Of a DNA stretch of 6,802 nucleotides, positions 1-6,789 are shown one piece after another. The stretch's first letter is position 1. Each line of letters begins with the position of its first letter. Origin of the DNA: an uncultured Flavobacterium sp. (GTDB lineage: Bacteria > Bacteroidota > Bacteroidia > Flavobacteriales > Flavobacteriaceae); the NCBI GenBank assembly GCA_946886675.1, contig CAMPIZ010000091.1:1-6802 (forward strand), given 5' to 3'. A program made the translations under genes and the position numbers. Under the pieces are notes generated by a model. That model did no database searches. It saw only the letters and a program-made list of their open reading frames with translations, and was not told the origin of the DNA.

Positions 1-27
1 AGATAAAAAAGGTAGTTTTTTTCTCAT
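1..27 (-). CDS. Possible 5' end of a further secreted-protein gene (partial)
   Basis: An ATG at 25-27 opens a minus-strand frame that reads MRKKLPFLS and leaves the window without a stop. The basic n-region followed by hydrophobic residues is how a signal peptide begins. The upstream stretch (AATAAGAAACATTAAATTAACC) is A/T-rich, as in other Bacteroidota leaders. The frame lies 79 bp downstream of the MBOAT stop codon and on the same strand, so it could be a fifth gene of the unit or have its own promoter; I found no exact TAnnTTTG match in the gap. Nine codons are too few to identify a product, and a chance ATG is possible. Confidence 0.35.
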
Positions 28-106
28 AATGGTTAATTTAATGTTTCTTATTGAAGGCAGAAAATTAACAAAAAAATAAACAAAATGGTGAAAAAATGCT
101 TTCTTT

Positions 107-1774
107 TTAGAACTGGAAATATATAAATGGCTGTGGCCCGGCAGAAGCTGCTGCATAAACCAGCCAGTAAACCAACCCCAGCAACACTCCCTTGAGTACC
201 AGTGGAGTCTTGTAAAAAGACTGCTTCATAAACTCAGTAAAACCAGAAGGTAAAAAGTGCCATACATACCCTATTGCCATAAGCATGAATACATTTTTAT
301 ACCCTGTAATTATAGTTTGCCACTGCTGAAGGTCGAATGTCATTTTGCCTATGTTTTGTATTACTTGCAAAGCAGTATTAAAATCTTTAGCCCTAAAAAA
401 TATCCAGCAAAAGGCGACAAAATGAAAAGTAATGAGCACTGCGATAAATTTCCATATTCTGCCAGAAAAAGTTTTTTGAGTATCTTTTTTTGAGGGAAAA
501 AGCTCTGTGAATATTTTATGGAAAGCAAGTCCCATACCGTGTAATGCACCCCATACTATAAACCTCAAACTTGCCCCATGCCACAAACCGCCTAAAAGCA
601 TTGTTGTCATAAGGTTGGCATTGGTAAACATAGCCTTTTCCTTATCTTTTGCGAGCGCAAAAGATAGTACAAAAAGCGTAACAGAGCTTAAAGCTATTAT
701 AAGCGGTATATTGCTCTCAGGCCCATATGTAATACCCCATATTATAAGTCCAAAGAAGAAAATGGCTGGAAACAGGAAACCTGCAATAGAACCATGACGG
801 TTACCCCCTACTGATATATAAAGAAAGTCTTTAAGCCATGTGGAAAGGGATATATGCCATCTTCTCCAGAATTCAGTTATGGATGCTGATTTGTAAGGAG
901 TCTTAAAGTTAGGCGGAAGCTCAAAACCCAGCAGTAATGCCAAACCTATAGCCATGTCGGAATAACCTGAAAAATCGCAGTAAATCTGTATAGTATAGCC
1001 ATAGGAGGCCATTAGGTTTTCAAAAGCGGTATAACTGTTAGGTGAATCAAAAATCCTATCCACAAAGTTTACCGATATATAATCAGATATAACTGTTTTC
1101 TTAATAAGCCCTCCAATAATAAGAAAGAGTCCATAGTTTACTTCTTCCTTAGTAACAGTAAACTTTTCATATATCTTTGGGATAAAATCTTTTGCCCTCA
1201 CAATAGGGCCTGCAACCAGTTGCGGAAAGAATGAAACAAAGAAAAGATAGTCCGGAAAGCTCTTTGCCGGGGTAATTTCCTTTCGGTATATCTCTATGGT
1301 ATAACTTATGGACTGGAATGTATAAAAAGATATTCCTACCGGAAGTATAATATCATGAAACGAAAATGTTCCGCCAAACAGGTCATTGTAGTTGCCTATA
1401 AGAAAATTGGTATATTTAAAATATCCCAGGAAGGTAAGGTTAACTATTACACTAAACCAAACATAAATTCTCCGTTTAGCAGCATTGGTTTCCCTGTAAA
1501 GAAAATAACTCAATGTATAATCGAGTATAGAGGTAAACAGCAGCAATAAAAAATATATACCGCTGGACTGCTGATAAAAGTATAATGAAAATGCAATTAC
1601 ATACAGTATCCTAAGATGAAATGTATTTCTCAACAGGATATATACAGCATAAAAAACCACAAAAAGTTTTAAAAACCTAGCCGAGTTAAAAAGCAAAGGT
1701 TCATTAGGGTTATATGCAAACCATCCTGCTACATCCTGCCACGAAATGTGCGGCATTAAATCCGAAAACTGCAT
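107..1774 (-). CDS. MBOAT family membrane O-acyltransferase (AlgI/PatA/DltB-like)
   Basis: This 555-residue polytopic inner-membrane protein of the MBOAT family should take an acyl group, usually acetyl from a cytoplasmic donor, and make it available outside the membrane for polymer O-acylation. Visible family blocks are LPVGISFYTFQSISYTIE (144-161), FPQLVAGPIVRA (183-194), YCDFSGYSDMAIG (265-277), EFWRRWHISLSTWLKDFLY (301-319), GGNRHG (323-328), and LGGLWHGA (394-401) with the invariant MBOAT histidine at 399. About a dozen hydrophobic segments run from residue 33 to 545. Residues 328-386 between GGNR and LWHGA are about 60 residues longer than the short linker I expect in AlgI and hold two extra hydrophobic stretches. 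The ATG follows the previous gene's stop by 2 bp (TAATAATG), so translation is probably coupled. With two SGNH partners just upstream, the set resembles PatA/PatB or AlgI/AlgJ/AlgX. Family membership is very secure; the polymer substrate is inferred. Confidence 0.95.
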   Translation of the reverse strand: MQFSDLMPHISWQDVAGWFAYNPNEPLLFNSARFLKLFVVFYAVYILLRNTFHLRILYVIAFSLYFYQQSSGIYFLLLLFTSILDYTLSYFLYRETNAAKRRIYVWFSVIVNLTFLGYFKYTNFLIGNYNDLFGGTFSFHDIILPVGISFYTFQSISYTIEIYRKEITPAKSFPDYLFFVSFFPQLVAGPIVRAKDFIPKIYEKFTVTKEEVNYGLFLIIGGLIKKTVISDYISVNFVDRIFDSPNSYTAFENLMASYGYTIQIYCDFSGYSDMAIGLALLLGFELPPNFKTPYKSASITEFWRRWHISLSTWLKDFLYISVGGNRHGSIAGFLFPAIFFFGLIIWGITYGPESNIPLIIALSSVTLFVLSFALAKDKEKAMFTNANLMTTMLLGGLWHGASLRFIVWGALHGMGLAFHKIFTELFPSKKDTQKTFSGRIWKFIAVLITFHFVAFCWIFFRAKDFNTALQVIQNIGKMTFDLQQWQTIITGYKNVFMLMAIGYVWHFLPSGFTEFMKQSFYKTPLVLKGVLLGLVYWLVYAAASAGPQPFIYFQF

Positions 1775-1779
1775 TATTA
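1772..1779 (-). promoter_or_regulatory. Tandem stop codons overlapping the MBOAT start (TAATAATG)
   Basis: Read on the minus strand, the LysM-SGNH frame ends with two consecutive TAA codons, and the last A of the second is the first base of the MBOAT ATG. This is the geometry of a termination-reinitiation junction, which would tie MBOAT synthesis to that of its SGNH partner. No Shine-Dalgarno sequence is visible, as is usual in Bacteroidota. Confidence 0.6.
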
Positions 1780-3186
1780 CCTGTTGGTTTTAAAATTGTT
1801 ATATGCGTTTAAAAAAGCTTCTGTAAATAATTTGCCCTGATGCTCATATCCCTGCCTGGAGTAATGAATCCTGTCTGTAGACATTAATCCTTTTTCAGCA
1901 TTTTCCTTTACACTAAACAGTCCGCCAAGAACTGTAAACATATCCCAGGAAGCATAGTTTTTTTCTGTTTCCTGAATCAGTATCTTCTTAGAATAATCTC
2001 CCACAAACGTATTAGGATACTTTCTCTTAAATAAAGATGGCGGCGGTGTTGTTACCAATATAGCTGCATCGGGATAGTTAGTTCTTATACTTTCAATAAA
2101 TAAATTTAGCTGAACCATGTAATCCGTCACAGGCATTTTATCAAAAGATTCATTTGTTCCTAATGAGATCACTATTAAATCAGGTTTTAAAGTCGGAAGC
2201 TGCTCAAAAAACAGCGGATATTTATTATAATCGGAACATTTGGCACCGTTTACACCTATACTATGATAAAGGATTCCCGGAACATCTTTTTCCAGTATAA
2301 GTCCATTAAGGGTATATTCTTTTGCCTCTTTAGCAGGCAAAAGGTATATTTTAGATAATGGCTCTTTACTATAATAAAAGTTAGATAGTGAATCTTGGCT
2401 TAAAGCCAGCGGAATAAACTCTGACCTGCTTACCTGTCTTTTTTCTTTCTGTCCTGTTGGTATCTTAAGTGTTTTCCCGGCTCTGATATTGTTAGAACGC
2501 AGCCCGTTTGCTTTTTTTATCTGGGACACGGTAATACCGTATTTTTCTGCAATAATGGAAAGTGCTTCGCCACTCTTAATTCTATGTGTGATTGTTTTAG
2601 GTACAGAAGATTCTAAAACAATTGTTTTGCTGCTGGTGGCGACATCAAATAGTGGCCTGTTTTGTGGTGTAATAATTTTAAGCGTGTTGAAGTTATAAGC
2701 CTCATCACGTGTTTCCAGTTCCAGAACAAAATCTTCCTTCGCAGTAAGCCTAATTCCACTTAGCCCAACAGGTGTGCCATCAGGTGGATAAATATTTCTT
2801 CTGCTTTCCCATGAGGTATTAGATTTATATCTTACATAATAACTGCCATTTGTATTGGCGAGGTTGTGCGGAAATGAAAATCCGCATCCTGCATTGCCAA
2901 ACCTTTCCTGAAGATTTCTGCGTATTTCAGCCGTAAAAAGATCGGCCTGTATATGCGAGTCTCCTATATGAACAATATTTACATGGCTGCTGTCGCCCTG
3001 TTCTAAAGCGTATAGCTTTTCAAATACTGCTTGTATTGCAGAAGTATTGGTGATGATGTTATCAGAAATAACTACCACAGAATCAATAACTATGCTGTCC
3101 ATAGCTACCTCAGTAGTATCAGTTTGGGCATTACATTTAACCGTGAAGGCCATCCATAAAATAAAAAACAACAGTTTACTCTTCAT
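1777..3186 (-). CDS. Secreted SGNH/GDSL hydrolase or acyltransferase with internal LysM domain
   Basis: This 469-residue protein starts with a Sec signal peptide: basic MKSK, a hydrophobic core at about 5-16, and likely cleavage after CNA at 18-20. There is no convincing lipobox around Cys18. SGNH blocks are complete: IGDSHIQADLF (74-84, nucleophile Ser77), GVNG (311-314, probable oxyanion Gly), LGTNE (342-346, Asn345) and DRIH (438-441, Asp438 and His441). Between blocks I and II lie about 230 residues, probably including a beta-rich accessory domain, and a LysM repeat at about 199-243. The GDSH signature followed by RRNLQERFG resembles Ape1/PatB-type peptidoglycan O-acetyl esterases and transferases. 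The periplasmic location, LysM domain and adjacent MBOAT gene suggest it acts on acetyl groups of peptidoglycan. Whether it adds or removes acetyl cannot be read from sequence. Its start overlaps the upstream SGNH gene by 11 bp. The product class is secure; the substrate is inferred. Confidence 0.9.
   Translation of the reverse strand: MKSKLLFFILWMAFTVKCNAQTDTTEVAMDSIVIDSVVVISDNIITNTSAIQAVFEKLYALEQGDSSHVNIVHIGDSHIQADLFTAEIRRNLQERFGNAGCGFSFPHNLANTNGSYYVRYKSNTSWESRRNIYPPDGTPVGLSGIRLTAKEDFVLELETRDEAYNFNTLKIITPQNRPLFDVATSSKTIVLESSVPKTITHRIKSGEALSIIAEKYGITVSQIKKANGLRSNNIRAGKTLKIPTGQKEKRQVSRSEFIPLALSQDSLSNFYYSKEPLSKIYLLPAKEAKEYTLNGLILEKDVPGILYHSIGVNGAKCSDYNKYPLFFEQLPTLKPDLIVISLGTNESFDKMPVTDYMVQLNLFIESIRTNYPDAAILVTTPPPSLFKRKYPNTFVGDYSKKILIQETEKNYASWDMFTVLGGLFSVKENAEKGLMSTDRIHYSRQGYEHQGKLFTEAFLNAYNNFKTNR
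2458..2592 (-). other. LysM domain coding segment inside the SGNH protein
   Basis: Residues 199-243 of the SGNH protein read as one LysM repeat: ITHRIKSGEALSIIAEKYG, then ITVSQIKKANGL, then an IRAGKTLKIP ending. The features used were the T-H-R-I-K-S-G-E opening, the L-x-x-I-A-x-x-Y-G helix, I-x-x-I-K-x-x-N-G-L, and the I-x-x-G-x-x-L-x-I-P strand. LysM domains bind N-acetylglucosamine-containing glycans, in bacteria mostly peptidoglycan. Here it sits between SGNH block I (Ser77) and block II (Gly311) rather than at an end of the protein, so it is nested within the catalytic fold. Confidence 0.9.
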
Positions 3187-4645
3187 GAATGGTATCGGTT
3201 TTATGTATTATAGAATCGGTTTCTTCCTGCTTTATTTCAGGTTCAGGTTTTCTGGCTTTGTTTTTCAGCTTCTTATACTGTTCATAGCCCGAAATAACCT
3301 GATTATAAATAAGGTCGGATATTTTTTTTGCGCCACGATAATTAAAGTGTGTGTAATCTTTATTTGCCAGTGCCGGCACTTCCTCTACCCACTTCACCAT
3401 AGATCCATCACCTCCCATAAGCGTGTACAGGTTTACAAAAGCAGCTTCACTTTGTACGGCATAACGTTTTTGTGCCTGTGTTAAAGGAACTACAGCCGAA
3501 TCGGTTTTCATTTCCATGTCATACTTTGTAGATTTATCGGCAGTAGAAATAACCAATATTGCTACACCCGGAAAGCATTCCTTTAAATGGTTTACTACCC
3601 TGGCCATTCTTTTTTCATACCAGCTATAGTTTAAAGAACCGTAGTTAAGCACATTTGTGCCATACTGCAACACAATAAGATCGTAACCCAGCTTTTCATT
3701 AAAAGCTTTCATAACATTTTTATTGAACGTCGAGATAGGCAGTCCTGAGTTACCCCTGTTAGAAAAGTTATCTACATGTACTCCCTTTCCATTATCAAAG
3801 TTAAACCCGTAAAAAGGTATGGAATCAGCAGCCTTAAAGTTTGCCTGAAACGATTTAAGGTCGCCAGATGAAACCATAAGTGTATTAACACCCCTTACAG
3901 GATCAAGTTTTTTGTAAAGTGTATCTTTACCTATAATAACAGCAACTTCACCACTCTTGTTAGAAGATCTTCCGTAGAAGAGTGTAGGACTGTTAAGCCT
4001 GGTAAGGTGCCTGAAATTATTAGCCTTATATTTTACCCAAACCGGATTAACAGTATCTCTTTTTGTAAAAAACACATGACCGTTTACACCAAAAGGGCTC
4101 TCGGGATTTTTGATATTAAGATATGATAAGGTTTTCCAGTTACCTGAAAACTGATGTGTTACCGTACTTCTTGATGCAGCAGACTCTGAAGTAATATTTA
4201 CAAAACCTACGCCCTCACCTCCAAATTTTTCCTGAAGGCTTGAACGAAAATCCTGCACTATCATATCGCCATCATTCATGGAATCTCCAAAATAGGCAAT
4301 CCTTACATTACCCCCTCCTTTTGTTTCCAGTTGATATAACTTAGCATAAAGCGGCACCAGATATTGATAGCCTTTGTAGTTTTCAAAAGTTTCGGGCGGG
4401 AACTTTACCCCCTCTTTTTCTTCAAAAACAATCCGGGTGTTTGTTAGCGTATCTTTTACGGCAATTGTGTCCGATGTTTCTATTGCCTCAAGTAAAAGAC
4501 TGTCTACAACCACATTTTTATTTAATCCGCCGGATTCAGTAAAAATCTTTTTAGGCAAAAACTCCTTAAACACCAGAAAGGCGCCTACCGATAGTATGAC
4601 GATAGCATACGACTGAAAAAAATAAGGCTTGTTTTTTTGGCTCAC
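3176..4645 (-). CDS. Membrane-anchored SGNH/GDSL-family hydrolase or acyltransferase
   Basis: This 489-residue protein has one N-terminal hydrophobic segment (about 9-26, preceded by basic KNK) that is likely a signal anchor, placing the rest in the periplasm. SGNH blocks are present: YFGDSMNDGD (118-127, nucleophile Ser122), NRGNSG (296-301, probable block II Gly), YGTN (328-331, Asn331) and DYTHFNYRG (430-438, Asp430 and His433). Residues 91-150 align by eye with the downstream LysM-SGNH protein (KLYQLE, GDS, LQEKFGGEGVGF against KLYALE, GDS, LQERFGNAGCGF), so the two are diverged paralogs; this one lacks LysM. The tail from 456 is highly charged, first Lys-rich and then Glu/Asp/Thr-rich. 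The start codon is GTG at 4643-4645: an in-frame TAA lies five codons upstream and the next internal Met is residue 123, beyond the catalytic Ser. The gene follows argS by 19 bp. The likely role is acyl transfer or removal on an envelope glycan with the MBOAT protein. Confidence 0.88.
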   Translation of the reverse strand: MSQKNKPYFFQSYAIVILSVGAFLVFKEFLPKKIFTESGGLNKNVVVDSLLLEAIETSDTIAVKDTLTNTRIVFEEKEGVKFPPETFENYKGYQYLVPLYAKLYQLETKGGGNVRIAYFGDSMNDGDMIVQDFRSSLQEKFGGEGVGFVNITSESAASRSTVTHQFSGNWKTLSYLNIKNPESPFGVNGHVFFTKRDTVNPVWVKYKANNFRHLTRLNSPTLFYGRSSNKSGEVAVIIGKDTLYKKLDPVRGVNTLMVSSGDLKSFQANFKAADSIPFYGFNFDNGKGVHVDNFSNRGNSGLPISTFNKNVMKAFNEKLGYDLIVLQYGTNVLNYGSLNYSWYEKRMARVVNHLKECFPGVAILVISTADKSTKYDMEMKTDSAVVPLTQAQKRYAVQSEAAFVNLYTLMGGDGSMVKWVEEVPALANKDYTHFNYRGAKKISDLIYNQVISGYEQYKKLKNKARKPEPEIKQEETDSIIHKTDTIHEE

Positions 4646-4664
4646 AAAACTTGGTAATTAACAA

Positions 4665-6767
4665 TTACATTCTCTCCGGCACACCTATGCCCAAAAGCCC
4701 GAAAGCAGACTTTATTGTATCGCCTACTTTTTTAGACAGTTGAATCCTGAATACCTTTTCATTCTCAACTTCGCTGCCCAATACTGGAACAGTCTGGTAA
4801 AACGAATTGTATTCTTTTACAAGCTCATACACATAGTTAGCTATAACAGCAGGGCTGTGGCCTTCGGCTGCACTTTGTATAATATCAGGATACTGTGCTA
4901 TAAGCTTTAGCAATTCTTTTTCTTTTTCATGCAGGGTAATATCAGCCGGGCTTAATGATTTGCTGTAATCAAAATCAGCTTTTCGTATAAGCGACTGGAT
5001 CCTGGCATAGGTATATTGTATAAAGGGCCCTGTATTACCGGCAAAATCAACTGATTCCTCCGGGTTAAACAGAATACGTTTTTTAGGATCTACTTTAAGT
5101 ATATAGTATTTAAGGGCTCCAAGGCCTATCATTTTATACAGCCTTGCCTTTTCCTCATCCGAATAACCATCAAGCTTACCAAGCTCTTCCGATATCTTTT
5201 TGGCTGTAGTGGTCATTTCCTGCATCAGGTCGTCTGCGTCTACCACTGTACCTTCACGGCTTTTCATTTTTCCTGATGGCAGGTCTACCATACCATAAGA
5301 CAGGTGATACAGGTTTTCTGCCCATGCAAAACCAAGTTTTTTAAGTATAAGGAAAAGCACTTTAAAGTGATAGTCCTGCTCATTACCTACTGTATATACC
5401 ATACCCCCTACATCAGGATAATCTTTTATACGCTGAATTGCTGTACCTATATCCTGCGTTATGTAAACAGATGTACCATCTGAACGCAATACAAGTTTTT
5501 CATCGAGGCCGTCTTCTGTAAGATCTATCCAAACTGAACCGTCTTCTTTTTTAAAGAAAACGCCTCTTGCCAAACCGTCTTCCACTACATCTTTACCTAA
5601 AAGATAGGTATTGCTTTCATAATAATAACTATCAAAGTCAACCCCCATGTTTTTGTAGGTTTGGGCAAAGCCATCATATACCCATTGGTTCATCTTTTCC
5701 CAAAGCGCAATAACCTCAACATCTCCCGCTTCCCATTTACGAAGCATTTCTTTAGCTTCTTGCATTACCACCGTACTATTACGGGCAGTATCATTAATTT
5801 CAGAAACAAGATTATCAATTTTATCTTCTAATGAAATAATCGGTTTTAATAATGCATCTACTTCTTTAAAAGATTTAGATTTCAATAAATCATCATCTGC
5901 TGATTTTTTAAATTCAGAAAACACCTTAGAAATAAAAGCTCTACCCTCAGAAGCTCTTCTTACGTCAGAAGCCAAGTCTTCATTAAAAGACATTAATTTA
6001 TTAAGATCCAAGTTAGACGTTAAATCCTCACGCCTCTTCCAAAAATCAGTAATTTCTATAATACATTTACTTAACTTCTCTCTCGATCCTGTTTTATCTT
6101 CTGAAAAATCACCTCTTGCAAAAGCTTCATAAATTGGCTTAGCCTGATTCCTTAATTCATTTTCAAACTCAACATAATAATTTCCAACCAACTTGTCTCC
6201 TTTAAGGCCTGTACTCTCAGGAGTTGCTCCGTTACCAAATTTTTCCCAGGCAAGCATGGATTTGCAGATGTGGATACCTCTGTCGTTTATAATCTGGGTT
6301 TTGTATACTTTTTTACCGGAAGCTTTTATTATTTCAGCCACTGAGTAACCCAACAGGTTATTACGCACGTGGCCTAAATGCAGCGGTTTATTTGTATTGG
6401 GAGATGAATACTCTACCATTACAGCCTTATCACCCGGCTGCGGATTTAGAATCCCAAAGTTCTCATCTTCTTTAATATCATTAAAAAGGTCCAGGTAATA
6501 TGCATCTGATATAACCATATTAAGAAAACCGGAAACCACATTAAAGCGATTTACCATATCTGAGTTCTCAACAAGGTATTGCCCTATCTTATTTCCTAAT
6601 TCTACCGGATTACTTTTTAACTGCTTAACCAGTGGAAATATAACCATGGTAATATCACCCTCAAACTCCCTGCGGGTTGCCTGCAGCTCAACCTTTTCCA
6701 GGGTTAAACCAAACAATTCGTTTACCGCTTTTTCTATATGTGAAGTAAGGATTTTTGATAATGCCAT
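4665..6767 (-). CDS. argS: Arginyl-tRNA synthetase (class I) with large internal insertion
   Basis: This cytoplasmic enzyme charges tRNA-Arg with arginine using ATP. In order: an N-terminal additional domain for tRNA D-loop recognition (about 1-105), the catalytic Rossmann half with SSPNTNKPLHLGHVRNN (121-137, HIGH motif as HLGH 130-133), the conserved NDRGIHICKSMLAW (161-174), WVYDGFAQTYKNMGVDFDS (362-380), the KMSKS counterpart GKMKSREGT (499-507), and an anticodon-binding helical domain ending GIGVPERM at the C-terminus. The family is usually about 580-595 residues in Bacteroidota and this protein has 700. The excess lies near residues 203-334, where homologs carry only a short variable helix pair; the frame is intact and both catalytic motifs and both termini are normal. 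The ATG at 6765-6767 begins MALSKILTSHIEKAV, the expected N-terminus, 22 bp downstream of a Bacteroidota -7 element. It is the first gene of a run continuing into envelope acylation genes. Confidence 0.97.
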   Translation of the reverse strand: MALSKILTSHIEKAVNELFGLTLEKVELQATRREFEGDITMVIFPLVKQLKSNPVELGNKIGQYLVENSDMVNRFNVVSGFLNMVISDAYYLDLFNDIKEDENFGILNPQPGDKAVMVEYSSPNTNKPLHLGHVRNNLLGYSVAEIIKASGKKVYKTQIINDRGIHICKSMLAWEKFGNGATPESTGLKGDKLVGNYYVEFENELRNQAKPIYEAFARGDFSEDKTGSREKLSKCIIEITDFWKRREDLTSNLDLNKLMSFNEDLASDVRRASEGRAFISKVFSEFKKSADDDLLKSKSFKEVDALLKPIISLEDKIDNLVSEINDTARNSTVVMQEAKEMLRKWEAGDVEVIALWEKMNQWVYDGFAQTYKNMGVDFDSYYYESNTYLLGKDVVEDGLARGVFFKKEDGSVWIDLTEDGLDEKLVLRSDGTSVYITQDIGTAIQRIKDYPDVGGMVYTVGNEQDYHFKVLFLILKKLGFAWAENLYHLSYGMVDLPSGKMKSREGTVVDADDLMQEMTTTAKKISEELGKLDGYSDEEKARLYKMIGLGALKYYILKVDPKKRILFNPEESVDFAGNTGPFIQYTYARIQSLIRKADFDYSKSLSPADITLHEKEKELLKLIAQYPDIIQSAAEGHSPAVIANYVYELVKEYNSFYQTVPVLGSEVENEKVFRIQLSKKVGDTIKSAFGLLGIGVPERM
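5766..6180 (-). other. AT-rich in-frame insertion segment within argS
   Basis: The segment codes for about residues 196-334, roughly 108 residues more than a typical ArgS has here. My base count gives about 30% GC over 5761-6180, against about 39% over six sampled flanking 60-base lines. Codon choice shifts as well: TCT supplies nine of the fifteen serines between residues 222 and 331, while TCA is the commonest serine codon in the rest of the gene; ATT dominates isoleucine here, ATA outside. The encoded peptide is charged and probably alpha-helical, with patterns such as LEDKIDNLVSEIND (313-326). It has one Cys, no recognisable domain, and no intein-type ends. Boundaries are approximate, because the family is variable in length at this site. 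Confidence 0.7.
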
Positions 6768-6789
6768 TTTTATATCGATTTTAAGCCTG

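Noticed and set aside
69..81. A second -7 promoter element in the gap before the left-edge frame
   Set aside because: The minus strand has TA followed by seven Ts and G, two bases too long for TAnnTTTG. The nearby TAATTTTC lacks the final G and has no well-spaced -33 TTG.
28..106. Rho-independent terminator after the MBOAT gene
   Set aside because: The gap has T-runs on the minus strand, but the only inverted repeat I see is a weak four-base GAAA/TTTC pair near 90-104, with no GC-rich stem. The T-runs fit general A/T richness.
257..797. Plus-strand open frames of 78 and 96 codons opposite the MBOAT gene
   Set aside because: They are antisense to conserved MBOAT blocks including the catalytic WHGA region, with no promoter or family motif of their own.
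3118..3186. Lipoprotein signal on the LysM-SGNH protein (Cys18)
   Set aside because: The residues before the Cys are TVK, which do not fit the lipobox pattern of small residues after Leu/Val. Cleavage after CNA by signal peptidase I fits better.
3047..3484. A 145-codon plus-strand open frame across the junction of the two SGNH genes
   Set aside because: It lies wholly antisense to two well-supported genes, its translation has no recognisable motif, and its hydrophobic look comes from reading the complement of Lys/Glu/Asn-rich coding DNA.
5766..6180. The argS insertion as an intein
   Set aside because: At about 108 extra residues it is shorter than even mini-inteins. It has no Cys/Ser-led N-terminal splice block, no terminal His-Asn followed by Cys/Ser/Thr, and no homing endonuclease motif.
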